Shown: in pieces, positions 23,988 through 32,522 of the stretch
Numbering within the stretch: position 1 is the stretch's first letter
How the letters are laid out: each line of letters begins with the position of its first letter
Assembly: GCA_032230565.1 (NCBI GenBank)
Contig: JAVXWL010000214.1
Coordinates: 1-36,383 of the forward strand
Source of the DNA: GCA-003244245 sp032230565
Lineage (GTDB): Bacteria > Actinomycetota > Actinomycetes > Mycobacteriales > Pseudonocardiaceae
Direction of reading: 5' to 3'
DNA length: 36,383 nt
The notes under the pieces: generated by a model
Databases searched by the model: none
The model's input: only the letters and a program-made list of their open reading frames with translations
Told to the model about the DNA's origin: nothing
Position numbers and translations under genes: made by a program

Positions 23988-24338
23988 CTACTTCTCAACG
24001 GTGGCTGAGCGCTTGCCCATCGGACGGCCGTTGACACCATCCTGCATGTCCTTAGCGGCGTCGTTCGCTTCCTTGGCAGCATCCTGGGTAGCAGCAGCAG
24101 CCCTGGTGGCAGCCGATGCGGTGGCGGTCAGCAGGCTCTTGGTGAGCTCTCGCTGGGTCACCAGCATCTGCTCGGCGAAATCGAACATGGTGTCCACGGC
24201 CTCAACGGCTCCGTGCAACCTGGTGTTCGAAACGGGGAAGAATCGCTGAACGCTGTCCGTCCAGATGTGCAGCGCGCTGGTGATGGCGTCCTGGCCGCGA
24301 CGGGCAGCTTCTGTCATGGTCTCCTGCGACGTGGTCAT
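23988..24338 (-). CDS. Phasin-like granule-associated protein
   Basis: 116 residues from the ATG at 24338, which follows AAAGGGA. The protein is a single amphipathic helical run. FDFAEQMLVTQRELTKSLL is typical of phasins, followed by an alanine-rich heptad stretch (TATASAATRAAAATQDAAKEAND) likely to form a coiled coil and bind the surface of polyhydroxyalkanoate granules. The C-terminus is basic. It lies two genes downstream of the PHA synthase and has its own strong promoter. The assignment rests on composition, motif and context rather than on catalytic residues. Confidence 0.75.
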   Translation of the reverse strand: MTTSQETMTEAARRGQDAITSALHIWTDSVQRFFPVSNTRLHGAVEAVDTMFDFAEQMLVTQRELTKSLLTATASAATRAAAATQDAAKEANDAAKDMQDGVNGRPMGKRSATVEK

Positions 24339-24373
24339 CGTTATCCCTTTCCTCACTCTCGGATACGATCACC

Positions 24374-24402
24374 AAAGTACGCACGATTGATAAGTATGTC
24401 AA
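24374..24402 (-). promoter_or_regulatory. Housekeeping-type promoter for the phasin gene
   Basis: On the minus strand TTGACA (24402-24397) is followed by a 17-base spacer and TACTTT (24379-24374). This is an excellent sigma-70/SigA-type promoter, with the expected start about 30 bases before the phasin ATG. Confidence 0.7.
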
Positions 24403-24413
24403 GCAGTGCTAGG

Positions 24414-24815
24414 TCATCCGCTACGACTACTCCTACCCTCGATGAAGCTGCGGTACACCCCGAGCAGAGCTTCACGCTGCGCCTCGGTGAGGCGCGGGTC
24501 GCAGCGGATACTCGCCTCGGTACTGGCCTGCTGACTGGTGGGGACGTCGTCCGGCACGGCTTTGGTCCAGCCGGCCTTGGCCAGCAGCTGATCGGTGGTC
24601 AACCCGAGCGCATCCGCGATGGCCCGCAACACGGACAGCGAGGGCTGGTGTAGGCCGCGCTCAACCTGGCTGAGGTAGGCGTTGGAAATCCGAGTCAAGG
24701 CTGCCATTTCGCGCAGCGACAGGTCAGCCAGCTGCCGCTGCGCCCGGATGAACGCTCCCAATGCCCCTAGCTGGGCATGCCAGGGGTCGGGCGCGGCGCT
24801 GTGGTCACTCGCCAT
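24414..24815 (-). CDS. XRE-family transcriptional regulator linked to PHA genes
   Basis: 133 residues from the ATG at 24815 with GGGAG just upstream; the annotated frame begins four codons earlier. A helix-turn-helix of the Cro/CI type covers about residues 20-80: LREMAALTRISNAYLSQVERGLHQPSLSVLRAIADALG. The C-terminal tail (CDPRLTEAQREALLGVYRSFI) resembles regulators found next to PHA synthase and phasin genes in actinobacteria. It may sense granules or control the phasin promoter that starts just downstream (inference). Confidence 0.85.
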   Translation of the reverse strand: MASDHSAAPDPWHAQLGALGAFIRAQRQLADLSLREMAALTRISNAYLSQVERGLHQPSLSVLRAIADALGLTTDQLLAKAGWTKAVPDDVPTSQQASTEASIRCDPRLTEAQREALLGVYRSFIEGRSSRSG

Positions 24816-24860
24816 GACTCCCATCATCTCGCTATCGGCACAGCCTCGCGCCGCAGGCTC

Positions 24861-26630
24861 TCACTTCTCGCATATGTAACTGCCTGGAGCGGCTTCCAGC
24901 GGTGGATGCATGGTGCTGCCCGTCGGAGGTGGAGCCTGCCGCCGTCCGGCGTGCCGGGCAATCCACGGCGTCCAGTCCTCCCACCACGACTTGGCGACCT
25001 CGGTGGCCTGCCGGCGCCACGACTCCGGATCCGCTGGCAATGTCTCCGCCGAACCAACCCAGTGTTTGGACTTCGGGTTCGGTGGGTTGACCACGCCGGC
25101 GATATGCCCGGAATTGGACAGCATGAACCGCACAGTGCCGCCTATGAGACGGGCGCCCGCGTAAACCGCCTTCCACAGCGCGATGTGATCCCTCTCGGCA
25201 GACACGAAATAGCTATCCTGAGTGATCCGGCTGAGATCCAGCTTCTCCCCCGCTAATTCGAGCTCACCTTTCGCCAGCCGGTTCTCTATATATAAGGACC
25301 GGAGGTACTCGATGTGCATAGCGGCGGGCATACGGGTGGAGTCGGAATTCCAGCTCAGGATATCAAATGGCGCCGGGTCCTTTCCCAGCAGCCAATCGTT
25401 GACCACGTAGTTCCACACCAGGTCCCGGCCCCGCAGCAGGTTGAACGTGGTGGCCATGCTGTCCGCGGGCAGGTACCCCTTGCGGTCCATGACCCGCTCC
25501 AGCCGCTGCACCGCGGCTTCGTCGGTGAACACGCCGAGCTGGCCAGGAACGGTGTAATCCAGCAGGGTGTTCAGGACGGTCAGCGAGCGGACCCGGTCCT
25601 CGCCGCGGCCGGCGAGCCAGGCGAGCAGTCCCGTCGCCATCGTGCCGCCGAGGCACAGCCCGATCAGGTTGGTCTGCTGGGTCCCGGTGATCTCCTCGAC
25701 GACTTCCAGCGCGGCGAGCAGCCCTTCCCGCAGGTAATCGCTCATCGTCAGGTCGGCCAGCGTCTCATCCGGATTTCGGTAGCTGATCATGAAGCAGGTG
25801 TGTCCGTGTTGCACCGCCCACTCCACCAGGCTCTTTCCGGGTGCGAGATCCATGATGTAGTACTTGTTGATCCACGGCGGGCTGAAGAGCAGCGGAACCG
25901 CGTGGACGGTCTTTGTCTGCGGTTCATACTGGATCAGTTCGATCAGCCGGTTCCGGAACACCACTGAACCCGGCGTGGCTGCCAGCTCGTGGCCGGGACG
26001 AAACTGGCCCGGGGTGACCTGGCGGGGCATGCCGTTATTGGTCACCATGTCCCGGAACATGTTGGTGGCGCCGCGCAACAGGCTGAGGCCACCAGTGTCG
26101 AAGGCCTTCTTCAACGCCGCTGGGTTGGTCGGCAGCCAGTTGGTCGGCGCGGCGGCGTCGACCAACTGGCGCAGCGCGAAATCGGCCTTGCGTCGGGTGA
26201 CCTCGTCCAGCTCGGCTCCGTCCAGCAGGTCCTGCAGGAAACCCTCCAGCAGCGTGTGTTGCTGTCGCAGCAGGTAGAACAGCGGATTGGTGGTCCAGGC
26301 CGGGTCGGCGAACCGGGCATCCTGGGCCGGCTCAACAGGCCCTTGCTGATCCAGTCCCATGCTGCGCAGCGTCGCGGTGACTGCGGCTTGCGCGCTACGC
26401 ATGCCGTACTCCATTGCCGACCGAGACAGCGCTGGCGGGTCGCTCACGACCGACATAGCGAACCTGCCGAGGGCCTGTCCGAACCCGGCGGGGTCCAGAT
26501 CGGTCGCCGCGGAGTCCATACCTAACAGCGACCGCAGCGACGAGGCGACGTCAGCGGCGTCCTGCCGTAGCTCACCGAAGGGATCATCGGTCGGCGGGTC
26601 CGGCGGGTTCGACGAATTGGCCGGCTTCAC
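24861..26630 (-). CDS. phaC: Poly(3-hydroxyalkanoate) synthase
   Basis: 589 residues from the GTG at 26630, seven bases after GGAGGTGG; a GTG at 26645 is the far alternative. The enzyme polymerises hydroxyacyl-CoA into storage polyester. The N-terminal helical domain contains the PhaC signature NPLFYLLRQQHTLLEGFL. The alpha/beta-hydrolase core has LLFSPPWINKYYIMDL and the modified lipase box GLCLGG with the catalytic Cys at about 326. The Asp is in SAERDHIALW and the His in LSNSGHIAGVVNPP. Length and the lack of an adjacent PhaE or PhaR subunit gene fit a class I-like enzyme. The XRE regulator starts 45 bases downstream. Confidence 0.93.
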   Translation of the reverse strand: MKPANSSNPPDPPTDDPFGELRQDAADVASSLRSLLGMDSAATDLDPAGFGQALGRFAMSVVSDPPALSRSAMEYGMRSAQAAVTATLRSMGLDQQGPVEPAQDARFADPAWTTNPLFYLLRQQHTLLEGFLQDLLDGAELDEVTRRKADFALRQLVDAAAPTNWLPTNPAALKKAFDTGGLSLLRGATNMFRDMVTNNGMPRQVTPGQFRPGHELAATPGSVVFRNRLIELIQYEPQTKTVHAVPLLFSPPWINKYYIMDLAPGKSLVEWAVQHGHTCFMISYRNPDETLADLTMSDYLREGLLAALEVVEEITGTQQTNLIGLCLGGTMATGLLAWLAGRGEDRVRSLTVLNTLLDYTVPGQLGVFTDEAAVQRLERVMDRKGYLPADSMATTFNLLRGRDLVWNYVVNDWLLGKDPAPFDILSWNSDSTRMPAAMHIEYLRSLYIENRLAKGELELAGEKLDLSRITQDSYFVSAERDHIALWKAVYAGARLIGGTVRFMLSNSGHIAGVVNPPNPKSKHWVGSAETLPADPESWRRQATEVAKSWWEDWTPWIARHAGRRQAPPPTGSTMHPPLEAAPGSYICEK

Positions 26631-26710
26631 GGAGACCACCTCCACCTCAGCGATACTTCAGTGCCTGCAACCACCATAGGCGACCACGTCGGCTGGCAAA
26701 ATTCATCGCC

Positions 26711-27136
26711 GTGCGAGCAGTGGCGAGCCGAGTACTCGAGGCAGCGGTTCTGGTGGACGACCAGGTGGTCGGTGAGCTCGACGCGCCCGGGTTGCTCGTA
26801 TTGCTCGCCGTGACCCACAACGACGGCCCCGCGCAGGCTGAGACGATGGCGCGGAAATTACACGAGTTGCGGATCCTTCGCGATGAACGCTCCGTCGCTG
26901 ACACCGGCGCGGGAGTGCTGCTGGTCAGCCAGTTCACCCTCTACGGCGCAACGCGCAAGGGAAGGCGGCCCTCGTTCACCGCGGCCGCCCACCCGGCGCA
27001 CGCCGCACCGTTGGTGGAGGAAGTCGTCGCCCGGCTGCGGGCCCGTGGGACCGTTGTGGCCACCGGCCGCTTCGGCGCGACAATGGTCGTACGCAGCGCG
27101 GCCGACGGCCCGTTCACCGTACTGATCGACGTATGA
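26711..27136 (+). CDS. dtd: D-aminoacyl-tRNA deacylase
   Basis: 141 residues from a GTG, divergent from phaC across about 80 bases. DTD hydrolyses D-aminoacyl (and glycyl-Ala) tRNA, protecting translation. The active-site SQFTLYG (Ser73-Gln74-Phe75-Thr76) and the C-terminal Gly133-Pro134 motif (DGPFT) that enforces chirality are both present, with KGRRPSF between them. Length is typical. It precedes sigB by about 260 bases. Confidence 0.92.
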   Translation: MRAVASRVLEAAVLVDDQVVGELDAPGLLVLLAVTHNDGPAQAETMARKLHELRILRDERSVADTGAGVLLVSQFTLYGATRKGRRPSFTAAAHPAHAAPLVEEVVARLRARGTVVATGRFGATMVVRSAADGPFTVLIDV

Positions 27137-27262
27137 CGCCGTTGCAGAGCTTCCAACCGGGCGGTACCTCGCTTAACCGGCGACCAACCCTGAGAAGTGT
27201 CTGAGGGTGCGCCGCATCGGGCACTTCGCCGGGTACTCGTTCGTCGAACCGAGTGAGAGTCC

Positions 27263-27290
27263 GGGAACGGAAGCCGGGCTCCCGACGTTG
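27263..27290 (+). promoter_or_regulatory. ECF-sigma-type promoter of sigB
   Basis: GGGAAC (27263-27268), a 17-base spacer and CGTTG (27286-27290) match the SigE/SigH/SigR consensus. The predicted start is near 27297, leaving a leader of about 100 bases before sigB. In M. tuberculosis sigB is known to be driven by SigE and SigH. Confidence 0.65.
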
Positions 27291-27397
27291 TAGTGGTCAT
27301 CGCCGCGGGTACCCGATGGCCAGACTGGTGCAACGTCGCGCGCCGATTCACCAATGCACCGGAGTCGGCACGAGGATCCGTCGCAGGAAGGAACCTG

Positions 27398-28372
27398 ATG
27401 ACCGCCGCGCAGACTTTCGTCGAACCGGACGCCATGCTCGAGGTTGACCTTGACGCTCAGAGCCCAGCGGCCGACTTGGTGCGTGTTTACCTCAATGGTA
27501 TTGGGCGCACCGCGCTGCTCAGCGCCCAAGAGGAAGTTGAGCTTGCCAAGCGCATTGAGGCCAGCGTGTTCGCACGCCACACCTTGGATACCGCAACGCG
27601 GCTGTCGCCCAGCCGGCGCGCCGATCTCCTGCAGCTGGTGAGCGACGGCCAGAAAGCCAAGGATCACTTGCTCGAGGCAAACCTGCGGCTGGTGGTATCG
27701 CTGGCCAAGCGCTACACCGGCCGCGGCATGCCGCTACTGGACCTGATCCAGGAGGGCAATCTCGGGCTGATCCGCGCGGTGGAAAAGTTCGACTACACCA
27801 AGGGCTTCAAGTTCTCCACCTACGCCACCTGGTGGATCCGGCAAGCCATCACTCGTGGCATGGCCGACCAGGGGCGCACCATCCGACTTCCGGTCCATCT
27901 GGTGGAGCAGGTGAACAAGTTGGCCCGGATCAAGCGCGACCTGCACCAGCAGCGTGGGCGGGAGGCGACGCACCAGGAACTCGCCGAGGAATCCGGGATC
28001 CCGGTGGAGAAAGTGGCCGACCTGCTCGACTACTCCCGGGATCCGGTAAGCCTTGATATGCCGGTCGGCGCGGAGGAGGAAGCCCCGCTGGGTGACTTCA
28101 TCGAGGATGCCGAGGCCACCGACGCCGAATCCGTGGTGATCTCGGGGTTGCTGCAGGACGACCTACGCCGGGTGCTGGCCACGCTCGAAGAGCGCGAGCA
28201 GAACGTCATCCGGCTGCGCTATGGCCTTGACGACGGCCAGCCGCGCACGCTGGACCAGATCGGCAAGCGTTTCGGACTCTCTCGTGAACGGGTGCGTCAG
28301 ATTGAGCGCGAGGTGATGGCCAAGCTGCGCCATGGCGAGCGCGCGGAGCGGCTTCGGGCGTACGCCAGCTAA
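27398..28372 (+). CDS. sigB: RNA polymerase sigma factor SigB (group 2)
   Basis: 324 residues from the ATG at 27398, which follows AGGAAGGAA; the upstream open frame from 27293 covers the leader. Region 1.2 (DLVRVYLNGIGRTALLSAQEEVELAKRIE) is followed by region 2 with LLEANLRLVVSLAKRYTGRGMPLLDLIQEGN and FKFSTYATWWIRQAITR (2.3/2.4, -10 recognition). Region 3 follows, and region 4 carries the HTH TLDQIGKRFGLSRERVRQIE (-35 recognition). The long SigA region 1.1 is absent and the size equals mycobacterial SigB, the stress-related primary-like sigma. The dtd upstream and ideR-galE downstream support the assignment. Confidence 0.93.
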   Translation: MTAAQTFVEPDAMLEVDLDAQSPAADLVRVYLNGIGRTALLSAQEEVELAKRIEASVFARHTLDTATRLSPSRRADLLQLVSDGQKAKDHLLEANLRLVVSLAKRYTGRGMPLLDLIQEGNLGLIRAVEKFDYTKGFKFSTYATWWIRQAITRGMADQGRTIRLPVHLVEQVNKLARIKRDLHQQRGREATHQELAEESGIPVEKVADLLDYSRDPVSLDMPVGAEEEAPLGDFIEDAEATDAESVVISGLLQDDLRRVLATLEEREQNVIRLRYGLDDGQPRTLDQIGKRFGLSRERVRQIEREVMAKLRHGERAERLRAYAS

Positions 28373-28520
28373 CCTCCTGAGTCACCTAGCTTGTCGCTGA
28401 GTCATCGCTCGAATGGCAGCGTTGACGCCGCCACACTTGACCGGCACTGTCACCTCAATATGTGATAAGCCACGTGTGAGGTAGACCACGCGACGTCAGC
28501 TCAGGGCTGTCGCGCGCCGC

Positions 28521-28552
28521 GGAAGGTCGGACCCGTCGGGGTCCGGCCTTCC
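28521..28552. terminator. Bidirectional hairpin terminator between sigB and acuC
   Basis: GGAAGGTCGGACCC pairs with GGGTCCGGCCTTCC around a GTCG tetraloop, with a single mismatch or wobble. It lies 149 bases after sigB and 20 after the convergent acuC stop. The rest of 28373-28520 shows no gene. Confidence 0.75.
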
Positions 28553-28571
28553 GACTCTGGATCTCCCGCGG

Positions 28572-29744
28572 TCACACCTCCGGGTCGTCGGGAGCTAAGC
28601 CGTGCAGCGGGTAGACGGCGCGCCGGGTCTGCTGGATCGCCCGATCCACCTCGGTCTCGCCCGTGGGGTCCCAAGGCGTCCAACGGGGCACGGCGCCGTC
28701 GGTCATCGAAATCGGCAGCTGGGTGCCGTGGGCCACGGTGGTGGCATACGCTGTCCAGTCCGCCGGCACCGCTGTGTTCGGGTCCACCTCGCGATTGAGT
28801 AGCACTGCCAGCAAATGTGTCCACGACCGCGGGACCACCCGGAACAGGGAATATCCGCCGCCACCGAGAGCGAGCCAGCGGCCGCCGGCCGTGGAGTCGG
28901 CTAGCTCGGCCAGCGCACGATGAGCGGCGCGCTGACCGTCGACCGACAGGGCAAGGTTGGCGAGCGGGTCCTCGACGTGGGTGTCCGCGCCGTGTTGGGT
29001 GACCAACACCTCGGGCTGGAACGCGCGCAGCAACGCGGGCACGACCGCGTAGAACGCCCGTAGCCAGCTGCCATCGTCCGTTCCCGGTGGAAGCGGCACG
29101 TTGACCGCGCAGCCTTCCGCTCCGGGGGCGCCGATGTCTGTGGAGTTGCCGGTGCCCGGAAACAGTGTCGCCGGGTGCTGGTGCAGCGAGATGGTGAGCA
29201 CCCGAGGATCGTCGACGAAGGCTTCCTGCACACCGTCGCCGTGATGGACATCGATGTCGACATAGGCCACCCGTGACACTCCACCATCGAGCAGCCGGCG
29301 GATCGCCAGTGCACAGTCGTTGTAGACGCAGAAGCCCGAGGCGTGGTCCCGCATCGCGTGGTGCAGGCCGCCGGCGATGTTCACCGCCCGTGCCGCCCGT
29401 CCGGTGAGGATCTCATCGGCGGCCCTCAGCGAGCCACCGGCAACCAACGCAGACGCCTCATGCATGCGGCGGAAAACGGGGTTGTCCGGAGTACCCAAAC
29501 CGTGCCCGACATATCCCCGTGACGCGTGCTTGACGGCGGCGACGTAGTCGTCGGAGTGCACGGTGTGCAGCTCCTCGTCGGTGGCCGGCACCGGCGCCAA
29601 CGGCTGTACCCCGTCCAGCACCCCCAGCGAACGGGCCAGCCGGATGGTGAGATCCAGCCGGACGGGATTGAGTGGATGCCAGCTCCCGAGGTCATAGCTC
29701 AGGAGGGCCTCGTCCCAGACGACGACCGCGCGGGAAGCGCTCAT
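28572..29744 (-). CDS. acuC: AcuC, histone-deacetylase-fold amidohydrolase
   Basis: 390 residues from the ATG at 29744; the frame continues upstream only into the broken rhodanese gene. The family removes acetyl groups from lysines; bacterial AcuC deacetylates acetyl-CoA synthetase. Conserved features: HPLNPVRL near residue 23, His128-His129 (GGLHHAM), YVDIDVHHGDGVQ with zinc ligands Asp165 and His167, TQHGADTHVEDPL with the third zinc Asp, and GGGGYS near the end. The start ATG overlaps the stop of the rhodanese remnant (ATGA), so the two were once coupled. Confidence 0.9.
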   Translation of the reverse strand: MSASRAVVVWDEALLSYDLGSWHPLNPVRLDLTIRLARSLGVLDGVQPLAPVPATDEELHTVHSDDYVAAVKHASRGYVGHGLGTPDNPVFRRMHEASALVAGGSLRAADEILTGRAARAVNIAGGLHHAMRDHASGFCVYNDCALAIRRLLDGGVSRVAYVDIDVHHGDGVQEAFVDDPRVLTISLHQHPATLFPGTGNSTDIGAPGAEGCAVNVPLPPGTDDGSWLRAFYAVVPALLRAFQPEVLVTQHGADTHVEDPLANLALSVDGQRAAHRALAELADSTAGGRWLALGGGGYSLFRVVPRSWTHLLAVLLNREVDPNTAVPADWTAYATTVAHGTQLPISMTDGAVPRWTPWDPTGETEVDRAIQQTRRAVYPLHGLAPDDPEV

Positions 29745-30397
29745 GGCCAGCACGCTACCGGCCGCCGTGGTGTGCCGATCTGATCGGTCAGCTCGGGAAA
29801 TGGCGCGTTGGTTGCCCCGGGTATGTGGCCAGCGCGCGGGTCCACCGGCTCGGTCTCGCTCCCCGGCAACGGGGCGCCGCCCGGGCGTCGAGTAGCACGC
29901 CGTCGCGGGCCAGTGCCGCGGCTTGCGCTGCGGTACCGGCATTGCCCCGGGCCGCACCGTGATCGTGCCCGGTTGCGGCCGGGGCACGTCGACAGTCACC
30001 GGCAGCCCCGCGGCTCGCCACGCCGTAATTCCCCCGTCAAGGACCGCAAGCGCACGGTGACCTACCCAGCGCAGCAGCCACCACAGCGGGGCCGCCACCG
30101 AGCCGTCCGCCGCGTCATACGCGACGACCAGGGTCGCTGCGCTGATGCCCGCTGCTCGCAGGGTGGCCTCCAGTGCCGCCGGCTCCGGGAGGGGGTGGCG
30201 TCCATTCGGGCCCGGCGGGCCGGCCAGGTCGCTGTCCACGTCGAGGAAGACCGCGCCGGGCAGGTGACCAGCCTGGTAGCCGGCGCGGCCGGGCGACCCG
30301 GTGAGCGACCACCGACGTCGATCACGGCAGGCGCGCTGGGCCCACCGAGCAGTACAGCGAGCTCACGGGGCCCGATCACCGGCTGCACGCCGCCCAT
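29741..30397 (-). pseudogene. Decayed two-domain rhodanese (thiosulfate/3-mercaptopyruvate sulfurtransferase)
   Basis: Rhodanese sequence is spread over all three minus-strand frames. It begins MGGVQPVIGPRELAVLLGG at 30397, shifts near 30310 into AGHLPGAVFLDVDSDLAGP with WWLLRWVGHRALAVLDGG, shifts again near 29940 into ARDGVLLDARAAP, and again near 29860 into EPVDPRAGHIPGATNAPFPE. The second-domain CxSGxT active-site loop is missing; the frame jumps to a short RPVA tail and the stop at 29741. At least three frameshifts plus an internal deletion make sequencing error an unlikely sole cause. Intact relatives are about 280 residues; only about 218 codons remain. Confidence 0.8.
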
Positions 30398-30473
30398 TGT
30401 GCCGCCAATGCCAGCGAGTTTCCGCCATATCCCCAGCGTGCCACTACCATAGGCACAACCGAGGGAGACTGGT

Positions 30474-31169
30474 GTGAACGATCTTATCGACACCACCGAG
30501 ATGTACCTGCGCACCATCTTCGAGCTCGAGGAGGAAGGTGTGGTCCCGCTGCGGGCGCGGATCGCCGAGCGCCTCGGACAAAGCGGGCCCACCGTCAGCC
30601 AAACCGTGGCTCGGATGGAACGGGACGGCCTGCTGACGGTGGCCGACGACCGGCACCTCGAGCTCACTGCGGAGGGCCGCAGCCGGGCCACTTCAGTGAT
30701 GCGCAAGCACCGGCTGGCCGAGCTTCTTCTCGTCGACGTGATCGGTCTCGAGTGGGAGCAGGTGCACACCGAGGCCTGCCGATGGGAACATGTGATGAGC
30801 GAAGCGGTGGAGCGCAAGCTGGTCGCGCTGCTCGGCAACCCCACCATGTCTCCGTACGGCAACCCGATCCCCGGGCTCGACGAGCTCGGCGTCGGTGAGG
30901 CCGCTGGCCCGATCGAACCCAACCTGATCCGGCTCGACGAAGTGGCCCGACGCGGTGGCGGCACGGTGGAGGTACGGCGTATCGCCGAGCACGTGCAGCT
31001 CGACCCGACCCTGATGGCGGATCTGCACAAAGTCGATGCGGTGCCCGGCAATGTCGTCGAGGTAGCCGCTCAGGCTCGGGCGAGCCAACCGATCGTGCTA
31101 TCCGGTCGAGGGACTACGGTCGAGGTCGGTGGCGCTCTCGCGCACGCGGTCATGGGCCGTCGGCGGTGA
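30474..31169 (+). CDS. ideR: Iron-dependent repressor IdeR/DtxR
   Basis: 231 residues from a GTG with GGGAG upstream. The winged helix at 1-75 contains LRARIAERLGQSGPTVSQTVARMERDGLL. All metal ligands match the DtxR numbering: primary site Met10, Cys102, Glu105 and His106; ancillary site His79, Glu83 and His98. The dimerisation domain and a C-terminal SH3-like domain (from about residue 150) are complete. With Fe(II) bound it represses siderophore and iron-uptake genes. No TTAGGTTAG-type iron box is seen in this window. It overlaps galE, as in corynebacteria. Confidence 0.95.
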   Translation: MNDLIDTTEMYLRTIFELEEEGVVPLRARIAERLGQSGPTVSQTVARMERDGLLTVADDRHLELTAEGRSRATSVMRKHRLAELLLVDVIGLEWEQVHTEACRWEHVMSEAVERKLVALLGNPTMSPYGNPIPGLDELGVGEAAGPIEPNLIRLDEVARRGGGTVEVRRIAEHVQLDPTLMADLHKVDAVPGNVVEVAAQARASQPIVLSGRGTTVEVGGALAHAVMGRRR

Positions 31170-31183
31170 TCCCGCCGAATCGC

Positions 31184-32134
31184 ATGCGGCTGCTGGTCAC
31201 CGGAGGCGCCGGCTATATCGGCAGTATCTGCGCCGCGCGGTTGGTCGAGGCCGGCCACGATGTTGTCGTCCTGGACAACCTGTCCACCGGCCACCGCAGT
31301 GCGGTACCAGCCGGCTGCCGGTTCGTCGAGGGCACCGTCGAAGAGGCCGGCGCGGTCCTGGCCGAGGGATTTGATGGAGTGCTGCATTTCGCGGCTCGCT
31401 CGCTGGTCGCTGAGTCGATGACCGAGCCGCAGCGATATTGGTTCGGCAACGTGGTGGCGTCGCTGCGGCTGCTCGAGGCGATGCGCGAGCACGGAACTCC
31501 TCGACTGGTCTTCTCCTCAACCGCGGCCACCTACGGCGAACCCTCCTCGCTCCCGATCACCGAGGAGGCCGACACCCGACCGACCAACCCCTATGGGGCG
31601 ACGAAGCTCGCGATCGACCATGCGATCGGCTCCTATGCCGTCGCGCACGGCATCGCGGCCGTGAGCTTGCGGTATTTCAACGTCGCCGGCGCCTACGGCC
31701 ACTACGGTGAGCGGCACACTGTCGAGACCCACCTCATCCCGTTGGTACTGCAGGTCGCCCTCGGCCGCCGAAACAAGATCAGCGTGTTCGGGCAGGATTG
31801 GCCCACTCCGGATGGCACCTGCATCCGCGACTACATCCACGTGGTGGATCTCGCCGACGCCCATGAGCTGGCACTCGCCCACGCGGTGCCCGGCGAGCAT
31901 CGGATCTATAACTTGGGCAATGGAACCGGCTTTTCGGTGCAGCAGGTGATAGATACCTGCCGGCAGATCACCGGGCACCCAATCCCGACGCAGGGCGCGT
32001 CACGCCGACCGGGCGACCCAGCGGTGCTGATTGCCTCCAGCGATCGAGCGCACTGCGAGCTGGGTTGGAAGCCCGACCATGCCGACCTATCCGTGATCGT
32101 CGCCGACGCGTGGGAGTTCGCCTGCCGCGGGTAA
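31184..32134 (+). CDS. galE: UDP-glucose 4-epimerase
   Basis: 316 residues from the ATG at 31184 (MRLLVTGGAGYIGS); a GTG at 31166 overlapping the ideR stop would add six residues. GalE interconverts UDP-glucose and UDP-galactose for cell-wall arabinogalactan and sugar metabolism. The NAD loop GGAGYIG, the catalytic SSTAATYGE and NPYGATK (Tyr and Lys four apart), and RYFNVAGA plus RDYIHVVDLADAH are all in place. The C-terminal third is complete, yet a second, diverged copy of its last 100 bases lies at 36004-36103. This gene forms the left border of the inserted segment. Confidence 0.94.
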   Translation: MRLLVTGGAGYIGSICAARLVEAGHDVVVLDNLSTGHRSAVPAGCRFVEGTVEEAGAVLAEGFDGVLHFAARSLVAESMTEPQRYWFGNVVASLRLLEAMREHGTPRLVFSSTAATYGEPSSLPITEEADTRPTNPYGATKLAIDHAIGSYAVAHGIAAVSLRYFNVAGAYGHYGERHTVETHLIPLVLQVALGRRNKISVFGQDWPTPDGTCIRDYIHVVDLADAHELALAHAVPGEHRIYNLGNGTGFSVQQVIDTCRQITGHPIPTQGASRRPGDPAVLIASSDRAHCELGWKPDHADLSVIVADAWEFACRG

Positions 32135-32208
32135 GAGCGCCGGCGCAGATCACCGGTCACCGCTTTTGTCGCGATCGGCGCTTGGCGGAGTGGCGGGCAG
32201 TCGTCGAA
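32035..32208. repeat. Direct repeat, left copy (galE 3' end plus degenerate DUF4192 tail)
   Basis: This 174-bp stretch matches 36004-36176 with roughly 85-90 percent identity and two small indels. Its first 100 bases are the galE end; the rest corresponds, on the minus strand, to the end of a DUF4192 gene but carries a one-base deletion. Positions 32209-32522 hold no gene that I can support. Confidence 0.75.
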
Positions 32209-32522
32209 CCAAAATACGAGCTGCTGCGGCGGCCGAGGCTGCCGGTGACCGCTAATCGTCCGCGAGACTTGAAGCGTGCGGCGGACGTCCGTCACCGAGT
32301 GCGCTTGTCCGCATGGAGCACCTTGGCCATCTGTACCTTCCGCGGCGTGTCAAGCGCCTCTGCCCGCGGCCTCGCACCGACGTACCTCGGGCTCGTGCAA
32401 CCGCCACGCCTGCCCGTGTGCGCCTCAGGACCTGCTACGGTCCAGCTCAGCAGGGCGGTGGCCCCCACATCGTTGCTCAACAAGTTTGCGCTCGTTGTCA
32501 AGACGTGCCTAATCAGCTTCGG

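Noticed and set aside
27293..27397. Extended N-terminus of SigB
   Set aside because: The added residues do not resemble sigma region 1, the ATG at 27398 has a strong ribosome site, and the predicted transcript starts inside this stretch.
28572..30239. A 555-residue rhodanese-AcuC fusion protein
   Set aside because: The joining part (residues about 100-165) is nonsense caused by rhodanese frameshifts, and AcuC has its own start at 29744.
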